29,095 bases of DNA, from NCBI GenBank assembly GCA_934717555.1, contig CAKUYY010000016.1:1-29095 (forward strand). Direction: 5' to 3'. A program made the position numbers and the translations under genes. Numbering within the stretch: position 1 is the stretch's first letter; each line of letters begins with the position of its first letter. Shown one piece after another: positions 7,628-15,826 of this stretch. Origin of the DNA: an uncultured Clostridium sp. GTDB taxonomy: Bacteria; Bacillota; Clostridia; Oscillospirales; Acutalibacteraceae. The notes beneath the pieces are model-generated. The model was not told the origin of the DNA. It did not search any database and saw nothing but the letters and a program-made list of their open reading frames with translations.

Positions 7628-8740
7628 TTAAACTTTTATGTCGAATAAAGTGGAAAATAGCTGCTTTCCCTGTTCTGCTGAGTAACCCCCGGGAACGTTG
7701 GCAAAATTATGCAGATTGTCCCAGCGATGGGCATACTCCTCTATCTGCCGGCGTGCCATACGGATGTTCCCTGTACCGCTTAACTGTTGTAACAGGCAAA
7801 CCGCCTCTTGCTGGGAAGAGCCCAAAAGCAACAATAATCCTTCCAGACGTTCCGGAACATATTCTCCCGCCCGTTCCAGCAAGGCTGGGAGAAAGGCCGC
7901 GCAAGCCCGCCCATGGGGAATAGAAAAGTCTTCTGTCAAAATATACCCAAAAGGATGCGGAAATGCGGTCCCCACCGCATTGAGCACCATCCCCGCCCAC
8001 AGGGAACCGTAAAAAAGAGGTTCCCGCAAATGTTGAGGGACTGTTTCCCCTTGGGAAAGCTCTTTGAGCCCTTTCCAGATCATCGGGATCGCTTGCCTCG
8101 CGCACCATTCAGGAATCTGGGTGCATTTTGGGGAAAGGAACCCTTCCACGGCATGGGACAGCGCGTCCAAAGCGGTGGAAACCGTCACCCCCCAACTCAT
8201 GGTAAACGTATATCGAGGGTCCGCCAGCACCAGATCAGCGTACAAATCCGGATGGGAAATAGCCCGTTTCCTGCCGTCCTCCCAGGTGAGCACTGAAGTG
8301 CTGCTCACTTCGCTTCCCGTACCGGCGGTGGTACCTGTCACCACAATGGGGAGCGGCTTTTTCTGCCATTCCTTTTGCAGCAGTTGTTCTGGTGAAATTG
8401 CCGGATTGGCGGCCATCACCGCCACTGCCTTTGCGGCGTCCAGCGGCGATCCTCCTCCCAGGCCGATAATCATATCCGCCTGCATCTGCACAGCCTGTCT
8501 GGCCGCCTCCCGGCAAGTCACATAGAGGGGGTTGGCAGAAATCCCGTCAAACACCTCATAAACGATTCCCTTCTCCTGCAAAACCTGCCGGTAATCCTCC
8601 AGCACGCCGCTTTCCTGGGCGGAATGGGCACCGGTCAGCACCAGGGCGCGTGTCCCCATCTTCCTAATCTGACAGCCATTTTCTAATACCGCGCGGGGTC
8701 CGCTGACCACCCGGGCGGGCATATAAAAAGTAAAGTCCAT
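7628..8740 (-). CDS. Iron-containing (group III) alcohol dehydrogenase
   Basis: 370 residues from ATG 8740, with AAAGGAGGAG 8 bases upstream. The nucleotide-binding GGGSPLDAAKAV is at about 95-106, followed by the second conserved motif TAGTGSEVSSTSVLT. Metal-binding positions are visible as D in DALSHAVEGF, the H of that motif, and the histidines of FPHPFGY and IPHGRA. The C-terminal helical domain is a little shorter than the usual 380-390 residues. This family reduces aldehydes or oxidises alcohols with NAD(P)H; the substrate cannot be told from sequence, and no fermentation partner is adjacent. It is cytoplasmic. It has its own promoter, and no clear terminator follows, so read-through toward 7455 is possible. 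Confidence 0.92.
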   Translation of the reverse strand: MDFTFYMPARVVSGPRAVLENGCQIRKMGTRALVLTGAHSAQESGVLEDYRQVLQEKGIVYEVFDGISANPLYVTCREAARQAVQMQADMIIGLGGGSPLDAAKAVAVMAANPAISPEQLLQKEWQKKPLPIVVTGTTAGTGSEVSSTSVLTWEDGRKRAISHPDLYADLVLADPRYTFTMSWGVTVSTALDALSHAVEGFLSPKCTQIPEWCARQAIPMIWKGLKELSQGETVPQHLREPLFYGSLWAGMVLNAVGTAFPHPFGYILTEDFSIPHGRACAAFLPALLERAGEYVPERLEGLLLLLGSSQQEAVCLLQQLSGTGNIRMARRQIEEYAHRWDNLHNFANVPGGYSAEQGKQLFSTLFDIKV

Positions 8741-8773
8741 GCTTTAGCTCCTCCTTTAAAGGCTTCTGCCGCC

Positions 8774-8802
8774 ATTATACCCTCTCTTTCCCAATCCCGC
8801 AA
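8774..8802 (-). promoter_or_regulatory. Promoter of the alcohol dehydrogenase
   Basis: On the minus strand, TTGCGG at 8797-8802 and a perfect TATAAT at 8774-8779 are separated by 17 bases, about 35 bases before the start codon. Confidence 0.65.
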
Positions 8803-8843
8803 CAAAAAGAAGCCGCCTGACGGGATTTTGCCCATATGGAATG

Positions 8844-8871
8844 TTGAATTTTCGGGATAAAATGGTATAAT
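8844..8871 (+). promoter_or_regulatory. Promoter of the metG-tatD-radical SAM operon
   Basis: TTGAAT at 8844-8849 and TATAAT at 8866-8871 have a 16-base spacer. The leader to metG is about 65 bases, too short for a T-box riboswitch. Confidence 0.65.
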
Positions 8872-8943
8872 AAAAAGATCGGCAGGTTTTCCCGGTTTCT
8901 CTCTGGAAAACGGCCGTGTTATTCAATCTGGGAGGTAGAAATC

Positions 8944-10899
8944 ATGAGCAAACCAACCTATTATATTACAACTCCTATTTATTACCCGTCGGGCAAGGCG
9001 CATATTGGGCACAGCTACTGCACCGTAGCCACCGACGCCATCGCGAGATACAAACGAATGCAGGGGTATGACGTCATGTTTCTCACCGGGACGGACGAAC
9101 ACGGCCAGAAAATCGAGCTGAAGGCGGCAGAAGAAGGCATCTCCCCCAAGGAATACGTGGACCGTATTGTGGCGGGATTCCAAGACCTTTGGAAACTGCT
9201 GAATATCTCTAACGACCGCTTTATCCGTACCACAGACGATTACCATGTCAAAGCGGTACAGAAAATCTTTCGCGCCTTATATGACAAGGGTGAGATTTAT
9301 AAAGGGAAATATGAGGGATGGTACTGCACCCCCTGTGAAGCCTTCTGGACGGAAACGCAGCTGAAGGACGGCAAATGCCCGGACTGCGGCCGCGAGGTCA
9401 AATGGGCGGAGGAGGAAGCCTATTTCTTCAAACTCTCCCACTACGCCGACCGCCTGCTAAAGCTTTATGAGGATCAGCCCGATTTTATCCAGCCGGAAAG
9501 CCGAAAGAACGAGATGATCAACTTCATCAAGAACGGCCTGGACGACTTGTGTGTTTCCCGCACCAGTTTCTCCTGGGGAATCCCGGTAGATTTTGATCCC
9601 AAACATGTGGTATATGTATGGCTGGACGCCCTTACCAACTATATTACAGCCATGGGATATGGTTCCGGCAACGATGCCGACTATCAGAAATACTGGCCCG
9701 CTAACGTGCATTTTGTGGGGAAAGAAATCATCCGCTTCCACACCATTATCTGGCCGGCCATGCTGATGGCCCTGGATCTGCCCCTGCCAAAACAGGTATA
9801 CGGCCATGGATGGCTGCTCTTCGGTGACGGCAGTAAAATGAGCAAATCCAAAGGCAACGTGGTGGACCCTGTTATTTTGTGCAGCCGTTACGGTGTGGAC
9901 GCCATCCGTTATTTCCTGCTGCGGGAAATCCCCTTTGGGGCAGACGGGTTATTTACCAACGAAGCCCTGATTAACCGTATCAACTACGATCTGGCCAATG
10001 ACTTAGGCAACCTGTTGTCCCGTACTACCGCCATGGTGGGCAAGTATTTTGGCCCCTCCCTTCCCTCTGAGCGGGAAAGCGATCCCCTGGACGACGAACT
10101 GATCCAAATGGCTTCCTCCCTGCGGGACCGTTATGAGAAAAATATGGAAGGGTTCCAGTTTTCCGGCGCTTTGGGGGAAATTTGGAAATTGATCGCCCGG
10201 TGCAATAAATACATTGATGAGACCACTCCCTGGATCTTGGGCAAGGACGAGAGCAAAAAGGCCCGCTTGGCAACGGTACTGTATAACCTATGCGAATGCC
10301 TGCGCATGATTTCCATCCTCATCACCCCCTTCATGCCGGAAACCGCCCCGAAAATCCAGGCCCAGTTGGGTGCAGAGCAGGATGTCCTCACCTGGGATGC
10401 CGCTAACCGCTGGGGCATGTTGCCGGATTCCGCCCAAATCCAGAAGGGAGAAACCCTATTTCCCCGCATCGACGTGGCCAAGGAAATCGCTGAATTGGAT
10501 GACATCTTAGCGGTGAAAAAGCCGGAGCCGGAAAAGAAACCAGAAACAAAAGCGTCCCAGCCGGTGGAAGGTATCGCCCAGATCGGCATTGAGGATTTCG
10601 CTAAAGTGGAATTGCGTGTGGCGGAGGTCGTGGCCTGCGAGCCGGTGAAGCGCGCCAAAAAGCTGCTGAAACTCACCCTGAACGATGGGGAAGGACAGCG
10701 TACGGTAGCATCCGGGATCGCTAAATTCTATCAGCCGGAAGACCTGATTGGTAAACATATCATCCTGGTATCCAACCTCAAACCCGCCGTACTCTGCGGC
10801 GTGGAAAGCCAGGGTATGATTCTCGCGGCGGATTGTCCCGGCAACGATGTCCGGGTAATTTTCGTAGACGGTATCCCCGCCGGCAGCAAAATCCGCTGA
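8944..10899 (+). CDS. metG: Methionyl-tRNA synthetase
   Basis: 651 residues from ATG 8944, after GGGAGG. It charges tRNA-Met with methionine in the cytoplasm. Class I signatures are intact: HIGH at residues 20-23 and KMSKS at 298-302. A zinc knuckle is formed by C128/C131 and C145/C148. The anticodon-binding helical domain fills about 350-500. A Lys/Glu/Pro-rich linker near 520-540 leads to a C-terminal EMAP-II/Trbp111-like tRNA-binding domain (about 545-651, FAKVELRVAEVV, then GVESQGMILAA). Full length matches Bacillus-type MetG with the C-terminal domain. It is first in a + strand run with tatD, a pairing common in Firmicutes. Confidence 0.98.
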   Translation: MSKPTYYITTPIYYPSGKAHIGHSYCTVATDAIARYKRMQGYDVMFLTGTDEHGQKIELKAAEEGISPKEYVDRIVAGFQDLWKLLNISNDRFIRTTDDYHVKAVQKIFRALYDKGEIYKGKYEGWYCTPCEAFWTETQLKDGKCPDCGREVKWAEEEAYFFKLSHYADRLLKLYEDQPDFIQPESRKNEMINFIKNGLDDLCVSRTSFSWGIPVDFDPKHVVYVWLDALTNYITAMGYGSGNDADYQKYWPANVHFVGKEIIRFHTIIWPAMLMALDLPLPKQVYGHGWLLFGDGSKMSKSKGNVVDPVILCSRYGVDAIRYFLLREIPFGADGLFTNEALINRINYDLANDLGNLLSRTTAMVGKYFGPSLPSERESDPLDDELIQMASSLRDRYEKNMEGFQFSGALGEIWKLIARCNKYIDETTPWILGKDESKKARLATVLYNLCECLRMISILITPFMPETAPKIQAQLGAEQDVLTWDAANRWGMLPDSAQIQKGETLFPRIDVAKEIAELDDILAVKKPEPEKKPETKASQPVEGIAQIGIEDFAKVELRVAEVVACEPVKRAKKLLKLTLNDGEGQRTVASGIAKFYQPEDLIGKHIILVSNLKPAVLCGVESQGMILAADCPGNDVRVIFVDGIPAGSKIR

Positions 10900-11031
10900 T
10901 TTCCAATGCTGGAAAATTTCTTCCTTTTCTTTCGTCCGTCAGCCTTGGGGGGCGAAAGAGCCGGCTTTCTAAATTTTTAAAGGGCATCCCTTACAGGATA
11001 AGGTGCTATTTTTATAAAGGATTTCTTAATC

Positions 11032-11823
11032 ATGAATGCTATTTTTGATTCTCACGCTCATTATGACGACCAGACTTTTGACAGTGACCGGGATTCCCTG
11101 CTTGCCGCCATGCCCTCCCTGGGGGTTGGCCACATCATTAACGCGGGGGCCTCTCTGGAAAGCAGCCAAAAATCCCTGGAACTCTCCGCACGGTATCCTT
11201 ACATTTATGCCGCCTGCGGTGTGCATCCGGAACTTGCGGATTCTATCCCAGAAGACTATTTACAGCAACTGGAAGATATGTGTCTTTCTTCCCGCAAAGT
11301 GAAGGCTGTCGGCGAAATCGGGCTGGATTATCATTATGAGGATATGGCCCCTAAGGAAACACAGCGCAGAATTTTTGCCGAACAAATAGAACTGGCAAAC
11401 CGGCTGAGGCTCCCGGTGATCGTCCACGACCGGGAGGCCCATGGGGATACCATGGATCTTCTGCGTCGTTACCGGCCTGCGGGTGTTGTCCACTGTTTCT
11501 CCGGCAGTGTGGAAATGATGCGGGAAGTGCTAGGGCTGGGGATGTATATTGGTCTCGGCGGGGTTGTCACCTTTAAAAATGCCCGGGTCCCGGTGGAGGT
11601 AGCCAAGGCGGTCCCACTGGACCGCCTTGTGCTGGAAACCGACGCGCCCTATATGTCCCCCGTCCCATTCCGCGGGAAGCGCTGCGATTCTTCCATGATC
11701 CGTTATACGGGGGAAAAAATCGCGCAGCTGAAAGGGATTTCTCTTGACGAATTGTTTTCTATCACCGAAGCAAACGCCGCCCGTTTGTTTACTATCAACT
11801 TAGAGGAGCCGATTTTGCCATGA
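11032..11823 (+). CDS. tatD: TatD-family metal-dependent hydrolase (3'-5' DNase family)
   Basis: 263 residues from ATG 11032, with a weak AAGGA upstream. All metal ligands of the TatD amidohydrolase fold are present: H8 and H10 in DSHAHYDD, E95 in VGEIGLDYHYED, H132 in VIVHDREAH, H154 in VVHCFSGS and D204 in LETDAPYMSP. Length is typical. TatD-like proteins are cytoplasmic Mg-dependent nucleases implicated in DNA repair and RNA quality control. It lies 132 bases after metG with no convincing terminator, and its stop TGA overlaps the next start ATG, pointing to translational coupling with the radical SAM gene. Confidence 0.95.
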   Translation: MNAIFDSHAHYDDQTFDSDRDSLLAAMPSLGVGHIINAGASLESSQKSLELSARYPYIYAACGVHPELADSIPEDYLQQLEDMCLSSRKVKAVGEIGLDYHYEDMAPKETQRRIFAEQIELANRLRLPVIVHDREAHGDTMDLLRRYRPAGVVHCFSGSVEMMREVLGLGMYIGLGGVVTFKNARVPVEVAKAVPLDRLVLETDAPYMSPVPFRGKRCDSSMIRYTGEKIAQLKGISLDELFSITEANAARLFTINLEEPILP

Positions 11824-12425
11824 CGATCACCTATATTTTAGGCGGGAAACTGTATGTAAATCTGACTAACCGATGTCCCAATGCCTGTGATTTCTGCCTG
11901 CGCACCCATGGGGACGGCGTGGGAGATGCCGCCTCTCTGTGGCTGGATCGGGAGCCTACCCGGGAGGAAATCTGGGATGACTTGAAAAAGCGGGATTTGA
12001 CCCAATATCCGGAGCTGATTTTCTGTGGATATGGGGAACCCACTTGCAGGCTGGAGGATATGCTGTGGGTATGCCATAAAATCCGCGAGATTTCCTCTAT
12101 TTCCATTCGGGTAAATACCAACGGCCTTTGCGACCTTATCAATGGGCGTGTCACCGCCCAGGAATTCGACGGGTTGGTGGATACTATTTCCATCAGCCTG
12201 AATGCCCCTACCCCGGAAAAATACGACGCTATTTGCCATTCCCAATACGGGCTGGACGCTTTTCCCGCCATTCTCAAGTTCACCCGTTCTGTAAGCTTCT
12301 TTGTCCCCCAAGTGGTGCTTTCCGTTGTGGATAAGGACCTTACCCGCCGGGAAGTGCTGGAGTGCGAACGCTTGTGCAAGGAAGCGGGGGCTATCTTCCG
12401 CATAAGGGAATACATACCAGATTAA
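11820..12425 (+). CDS. TatD-associated radical SAM protein
   Basis: 201 residues. The start ATG at 11820 overlaps the tatD stop by 4 bases (ATGA). The radical SAM cluster motif CX3CX2C is at C19-C23-C26 (NRCPNACDFCLR), followed by the SAM-binding stretch FCGYGEPT near 69-76 and RVNTNGL near 99-105. The protein is short, with no SPASM or auxiliary cluster cysteines at the C-terminus, which ends at REYIPD. It matches what I know as the TatD-linked radical SAM family (TIGR04038 in my recollection), for which no reaction is established. The gene order implies a role tied to TatD, but the substrate is unknown. A strong terminator follows and ends the operon. Confidence 0.88.
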   Translation: MTITYILGGKLYVNLTNRCPNACDFCLRTHGDGVGDAASLWLDREPTREEIWDDLKKRDLTQYPELIFCGYGEPTCRLEDMLWVCHKIREISSISIRVNTNGLCDLINGRVTAQEFDGLVDTISISLNAPTPEKYDAICHSQYGLDAFPAILKFTRSVSFFVPQVVLSVVDKDLTRREVLECERLCKEAGAIFRIREYIPD

Positions 12426-12440
12426 TTTCTTCACTTTTAT

Positions 12441-12492
12441 AAAAAAGAGGCGCCTTTTCCTGCTGCCAAAAAGGAAAGGCGCCTCTTTCTTT
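12441..12492. terminator. Strong bidirectional terminator after the radical SAM gene
   Basis: AAAGAGGCGCCTTTTCC at 12444-12460 pairs with GGAAAGGCGCCTCTTT at 12473-12488. It is flanked by an A run on the left and a T run on the right, so it serves the + operon and the converging minus-strand XRE gene. Confidence 0.92.
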
Positions 12493-12514
12493 TTATGATA
12501 AGAATCTCCCCCGC

Positions 12515-12829
12515 TTATCCATCATTCTCTATCAGGGATTCTAAAAAAGTAAGCATCGTTTCCCTTTGATGAAGATTCAGCCGATAGATCACTTGCAGCG
12601 CCTTATCGTTCCGGATTGAGTCCGTCAGACTTTCGTCAAAAAAATCAAAAAGGGTGATATCCAATGCTTGACATAAATAACCCAAGCTCTCCACTGTCGG
12701 ATTTTTCCGTCCCATTTCAATTTCCCGCACAAAGCTTTGGGATAATCCCGCCTGGTTGGATAATTTATTCACGCTGATCTTTTTCATTTCACGAAGTTCT
12801 TTTAACCTTTTGCCTACATCCAAAGCCAT
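12515..12829 (-). CDS. XRE-family helix-turn-helix regulator
   Basis: 104 residues from ATG 12829. The ribosome site is weak (GTGGTG just upstream). Residues 6-62 form the HTH: VGKRLKELREMKKISVNKLSNQAGLSQSFVREIEMGRKNPTVESL, then LCQALDITLFDFF. The remaining 40 residues are helical (VIYRLNLHQRETMLTFLESL) and may form a dimerisation helix. It is a small repressor-type DNA-binding protein with unknown target. It lies between the metG operon and spoIIE. The HTH differs from that of the regulator at 3555, so the two are not recent copies. Confidence 0.85.
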   Translation of the reverse strand: MALDVGKRLKELREMKKISVNKLSNQAGLSQSFVREIEMGRKNPTVESLGYLCQALDITLFDFFDESLTDSIRNDKALQVIYRLNLHQRETMLTFLESLIENDG

Positions 12830-12846
12830 TCACCACTTTCACTGAT

Positions 12847-12874
12847 TGAATATAAAAGTAGTGTAAAATATCAA
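12847..12874 (-). promoter_or_regulatory. Candidate promoter of the XRE gene at 12515-12829
   Basis: On the minus strand, TTGATA at 12869-12874 and TATTCA at 12847-12852 are 16 bases apart, about 20 bases before the start codon. Confidence 0.4.
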
Positions 12875-12961
12875 CACAAAATAAATTACATCTATAGAGT
12901 TAGCTTGTTATATTTTTAGAACCTTTCTTCTACTTATATCAGTTTGCTCCAAAGCAGAAGA

Positions 12962-13039
12962 TTATATGCAATGGATGTACTCAGTGTAATACTCCGTGAT
13001 TTTTTCTAAACAGGGAATTTTTGGGGTTTCCCTTTTCAT
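12962..13039 (-). CDS. Possible 25-residue peptide downstream of spoIIE
   Basis: ATG at 13039 opens MKRETPKIPCLEKITEYYTEYIHCI and stops at 12962-12964. A GGCGG lies directly upstream, close to the start. The composition is plausible but I do not recognise it. It lies in the 280-base gap between spoIIE and the XRE gene, and could be chance. Confidence 0.15.
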   Translation of the reverse strand: MKRETPKIPCLEKITEYYTEYIHCI

Positions 13040-13112
13040 CCGCCTTTGTTTTTAAATGACATTCCTCCCTTTCATCACTATAATTTATATATTTTTCGTG
13101 ATATTTATTTAC

Positions 13113-15458
13113 TTATTTTAACCGTATAGCAATGGCAGTGACATCGTCATCATGCCCATCCGTGCGGCGCAGGGATGCCTGTTTTACTATATAGTCCGCC
13201 AACTCCTGTTCATCTTCCCCTTTCCACTGTCCCAATGCTTGTTCCAGCCATTCGTCGCCATTGGCTACAGCCCCGTCTGAAACCATCAGCACCCAGTCTC
13301 CTGCGGATAAAGATACCCTCTCCCTAGCAAAGCCGATCTCTGTTAAGATCCCAGCAGGCAGGGAAGGCGCGTCAATCCGGATTACCCTATCTTTTTTCTT
13401 TACCAAACTTACCGGAGCCCCTGCCTTTAGAAATTCTGTTTTCCCAGTAAAAAGGTCAATAACCCCCACATCCAGTGTGGCAAGGGATTCATCACCCGAT
13501 TTTACAACCAGAGCGGAATTGACGATACGCAGGGAGCAATCCAAGCTGAGGCCTGCCTGATATAAACGGGAAAAAATTCCTGCCGCCATGGCGCCATCCA
13601 CCGCCGCACGGCCGCCGGTGCCCATGCCATCGCTGATGACCACCACCATATGACCCTTTCCATCCGGAAACAAATCGTAATGGTCCCCGCACAGTTCCCC
13701 ATTATTGCAAATATGCTGGGCTTTTCCAACCTTTGCCCCCAGCAAAGGTTTTTCCGACACCATAACCCTGCAGACATCCGCCGTACAGCTGACGCATGGT
13801 CTATCCATCGCCCGGTCACAGGCTCTGTTGAATCCGGATTGCCATTCTCTCCCCACAAAAAACTTTTTATCCTGACGGGCGCATTCCCATTCCAGCGCCA
13901 TTCTCCCTTCTTCATCCAGCCGGCAGGAAAGGTCGGTGGGGCGGATCCCATACTTTTTCAAAAACAGTTCCACCCGTTCTTCCACAACAGGGTCAAAACG
14001 GTCACATTGTTCCATCTCCAAAGATAAATCCTGAAGCATTTCACTCATCCCGGAAAACTGGCCGGAAACCACGTCTCGTACCTGGGCAACCCTGCGCTCC
14101 GCCACCTCTCGTGCGGTATAAATACCGTATTGTTCATTGATACGTTCCATCACTTCATTGACCTTGCTGCATGTCCTGGTAAAATAGGGCGCAAAATCTT
14201 CCAGCGAAACTCTGCCCTTTTCTTGCAGGCGTTTCATAACCTCCTCAAAAACCGCCTGGGTTCCCTCACGGTTCTGGTCCCAGCAGAACTCTTTCATCCC
14301 GCACCGGCGGCAGGTCGCTCCGGTCACCCGGTCACAAATACCATGCAGATTGGAAACGCTCAGATCCCCTAATTTTTGGGATACTTCTTCCACAGAATCC
14401 GATACATCCGCCAGCGCTTTGGAGGCAACGCCCAATTTTGAAACCACTGCCCGGCGCAGGCTGTCCTCCCTGACCGGACGGCTCTGTAATTTCTGGGAAC
14501 CGGGCTGAACCGCAAAAATAGAGGCCAGCCGACTTCCCACCTGTTTGGGAAGCAGCATAAAGAGAAGCGTCGCTCCCGCCACTTCATATAACCCGCCAAT
14601 GACCGCCGCCGGGTCGCCGGAAGAAAGGGAAACAATGGCGTTGGAAAGAATAAAGGCAATGACTGTCCCCATTCTTCCCAAAGCGGAAAACATCCCCGCC
14701 ATCAATCCTCCAAAAGCGTAGGAACCCGCCAGATAAGATACCCCGGAACCGGACAGGCTGAATACCAGGCCCGCGGCTACACCGGACACACTTCCCCCCG
14801 GCACTCCCCCATACTGGGCACACAGCAGGATTGCCAGTACAGCCAATATTCTTCCTAGAGAAACGCTGCCCACCATAATATGGGAAAAAGAAAGGACTAC
14901 AATGCAGGTAGAGAGAACCACACTGGCTAGCTCTTGCTGTTTTAAAGCGGAAATACCGCGGGAAGATTCTGTAACGGAAACGGTACAGGCAAAAAAATAA
15001 GCCGCCCCAGCCGCCAGCAACCCTTCCGTTAAGCTCATAATTATGGTTTGGGAGGTCACGCCCTCCACCGTCCCAATAGCGATACCGGTAGCTACCACCG
15101 GCCCCATAGCTACCAACGGGGCAAATAAGGGATGGACTCTTACCCGCTTTAGATCATTTAGTGTCCAGCGGATAGCAGCTGCGGCCAAGACTGCCGCCAG
15201 GTACCGCACTCCATCTCCAATACCAAAAGGAAGCAGATAACCTAGCGCGGCCCCTCCCGCCGCAGAGATCAGGGCGCTGAAAGGTGCGGCGGCAACCAGG
15301 GCCGCTCCAAAAGGGGCGTAAGATTCAAAGACTGTCCCTTGGGAAATCAATAACCCCAGTCCAAAATATACCGCCTGCATCAATAAAGTCTTTCCCATTT
15401 CGGAGGAAAGAATGCCCTTGCCCGGTTTTTGGGATAACGTCATGGTCCTTGTTTTCAA
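13113..15458 (-). CDS. spoIIE: Stage II sporulation protein E (membrane PP2C phosphatase)
   Basis: 781 residues from TTG 15458, supported by GGTGGTG 7 bases upstream; an ATG five codons in (15443) is the alternative. The N-terminal region to about residue 305 has around ten membrane helices. A central linker of about 240 residues contains the conserved cysteine cluster CRRCGMKEFCW. The C-terminal PPM/PP2C-type phosphatase domain (about 560-781) has VISDGMGTG and LMVSDGA with metal-binding aspartates. SpoIIE dephosphorylates the anti-anti-sigma factor SpoIIAA and so activates sigma-F in the forespore; it also joins the asymmetric division septum. Full length fits the family (about 800). It stands alone behind a Spo0A-type promoter and implies that the host sporulates. 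Confidence 0.95.
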   Translation of the reverse strand: MKTRTMTLSQKPGKGILSSEMGKTLLMQAVYFGLGLLISQGTVFESYAPFGAALVAAAPFSALISAAGGAALGYLLPFGIGDGVRYLAAVLAAAAIRWTLNDLKRVRVHPLFAPLVAMGPVVATGIAIGTVEGVTSQTIIMSLTEGLLAAGAAYFFACTVSVTESSRGISALKQQELASVVLSTCIVVLSFSHIMVGSVSLGRILAVLAILLCAQYGGVPGGSVSGVAAGLVFSLSGSGVSYLAGSYAFGGLMAGMFSALGRMGTVIAFILSNAIVSLSSGDPAAVIGGLYEVAGATLLFMLLPKQVGSRLASIFAVQPGSQKLQSRPVREDSLRRAVVSKLGVASKALADVSDSVEEVSQKLGDLSVSNLHGICDRVTGATCRRCGMKEFCWDQNREGTQAVFEEVMKRLQEKGRVSLEDFAPYFTRTCSKVNEVMERINEQYGIYTAREVAERRVAQVRDVVSGQFSGMSEMLQDLSLEMEQCDRFDPVVEERVELFLKKYGIRPTDLSCRLDEEGRMALEWECARQDKKFFVGREWQSGFNRACDRAMDRPCVSCTADVCRVMVSEKPLLGAKVGKAQHICNNGELCGDHYDLFPDGKGHMVVVISDGMGTGGRAAVDGAMAAGIFSRLYQAGLSLDCSLRIVNSALVVKSGDESLATLDVGVIDLFTGKTEFLKAGAPVSLVKKKDRVIRIDAPSLPAGILTEIGFARERVSLSAGDWVLMVSDGAVANGDEWLEQALGQWKGEDEQELADYIVKQASLRRTDGHDDDVTAIAIRLK

Positions 15459-15596
15459 TCCTCTTCACCACCATATTTTTTTCACTTCCGTTTTTTAGAA
15501 GCAACAGTACTTCTGTTAAAAGGATTCTCCTTTTTCCATATATTTACTCATTTTGGAGTTTTCTTTTTAAGAGATTCCTTTCTGGTATTTGCTCCT

Positions 15597-15629
15597 ATTA
15601 TAGGATAGATAAACAAAATCAATTGTCAA
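15597..15629 (-). promoter_or_regulatory. Wide-spaced Spo0A-type promoter of spoIIE
   Basis: On the minus strand a perfect TTGACA (15624-15629) and a perfect TATAAT (15597-15602) are separated by 21 bases instead of 17. TTTGACA over the -35 box is a 6 of 7 match to an inverted Spo0A box (TTCGACA). B. subtilis spoIIE and spoIIG promoters are known for this same wide spacing and Spo0A dependence. The leader to spoIIE is about 130 bases. Confidence 0.65.
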
Positions 15630-15826
15630 AAATTGGTAATCATATAAAAAATCTTCTTTGTTTTTTCCCCTTGTCTCCCCTTATATCGGGAATAGCATTG
15701 GTATTTTTTACCATTCTTGTGTATAAAAGCATCAAAATCTGCCGTTGGCTGGGGAAGTTCCTTCTTTACAGGAATCCATTCCTCCTTTAAAATAAGATAC
15801 AACCGATCAGAAAGGATGTGTCTCAA
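15626..15826 (-). CDS. Possible small DUF551-like protein (doubtful)
   Basis: A 66-codon minus frame whose start overlaps the start of the acetyltransferase on the other strand and whose stop lies in the spoIIE promoter. It contains EEWIPVKKELPQPTADFD, then GKKYQCYSRY, which resembles the EWISVKDRLP opening of DUF551 proteins. There is no convincing ribosome site before the ATG. The layout, overlapping two regulatory regions, argues against it, so this may be a remnant or chance. Confidence 0.2.
   Translation of the reverse strand: MRHILSDRLYLILKEEWIPVKKELPQPTADFDAFIHKNGKKYQCYSRYKGRQGEKTKKIFYMITNF
15698..15727 (+). promoter_or_regulatory. Candidate promoter of the acetyltransferase
   Basis: TTGGTA at 15698-15703 and TATAAA at 15722-15727 are 18 bases apart, about 100 bases upstream of the start codon. 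Confidence 0.5.

Noticed and set aside
8872..8943. T-box riboswitch before metG
   Set aside because: The leader from the predicted promoter is only about 65 bases and lacks the T-box sequence.
11831..12434. Two overlapping minus-strand frames opposite the radical SAM gene
   Set aside because: The + frame has the CX3CX2C motif and is coupled to tatD; the antisense frames have no recognisable features.
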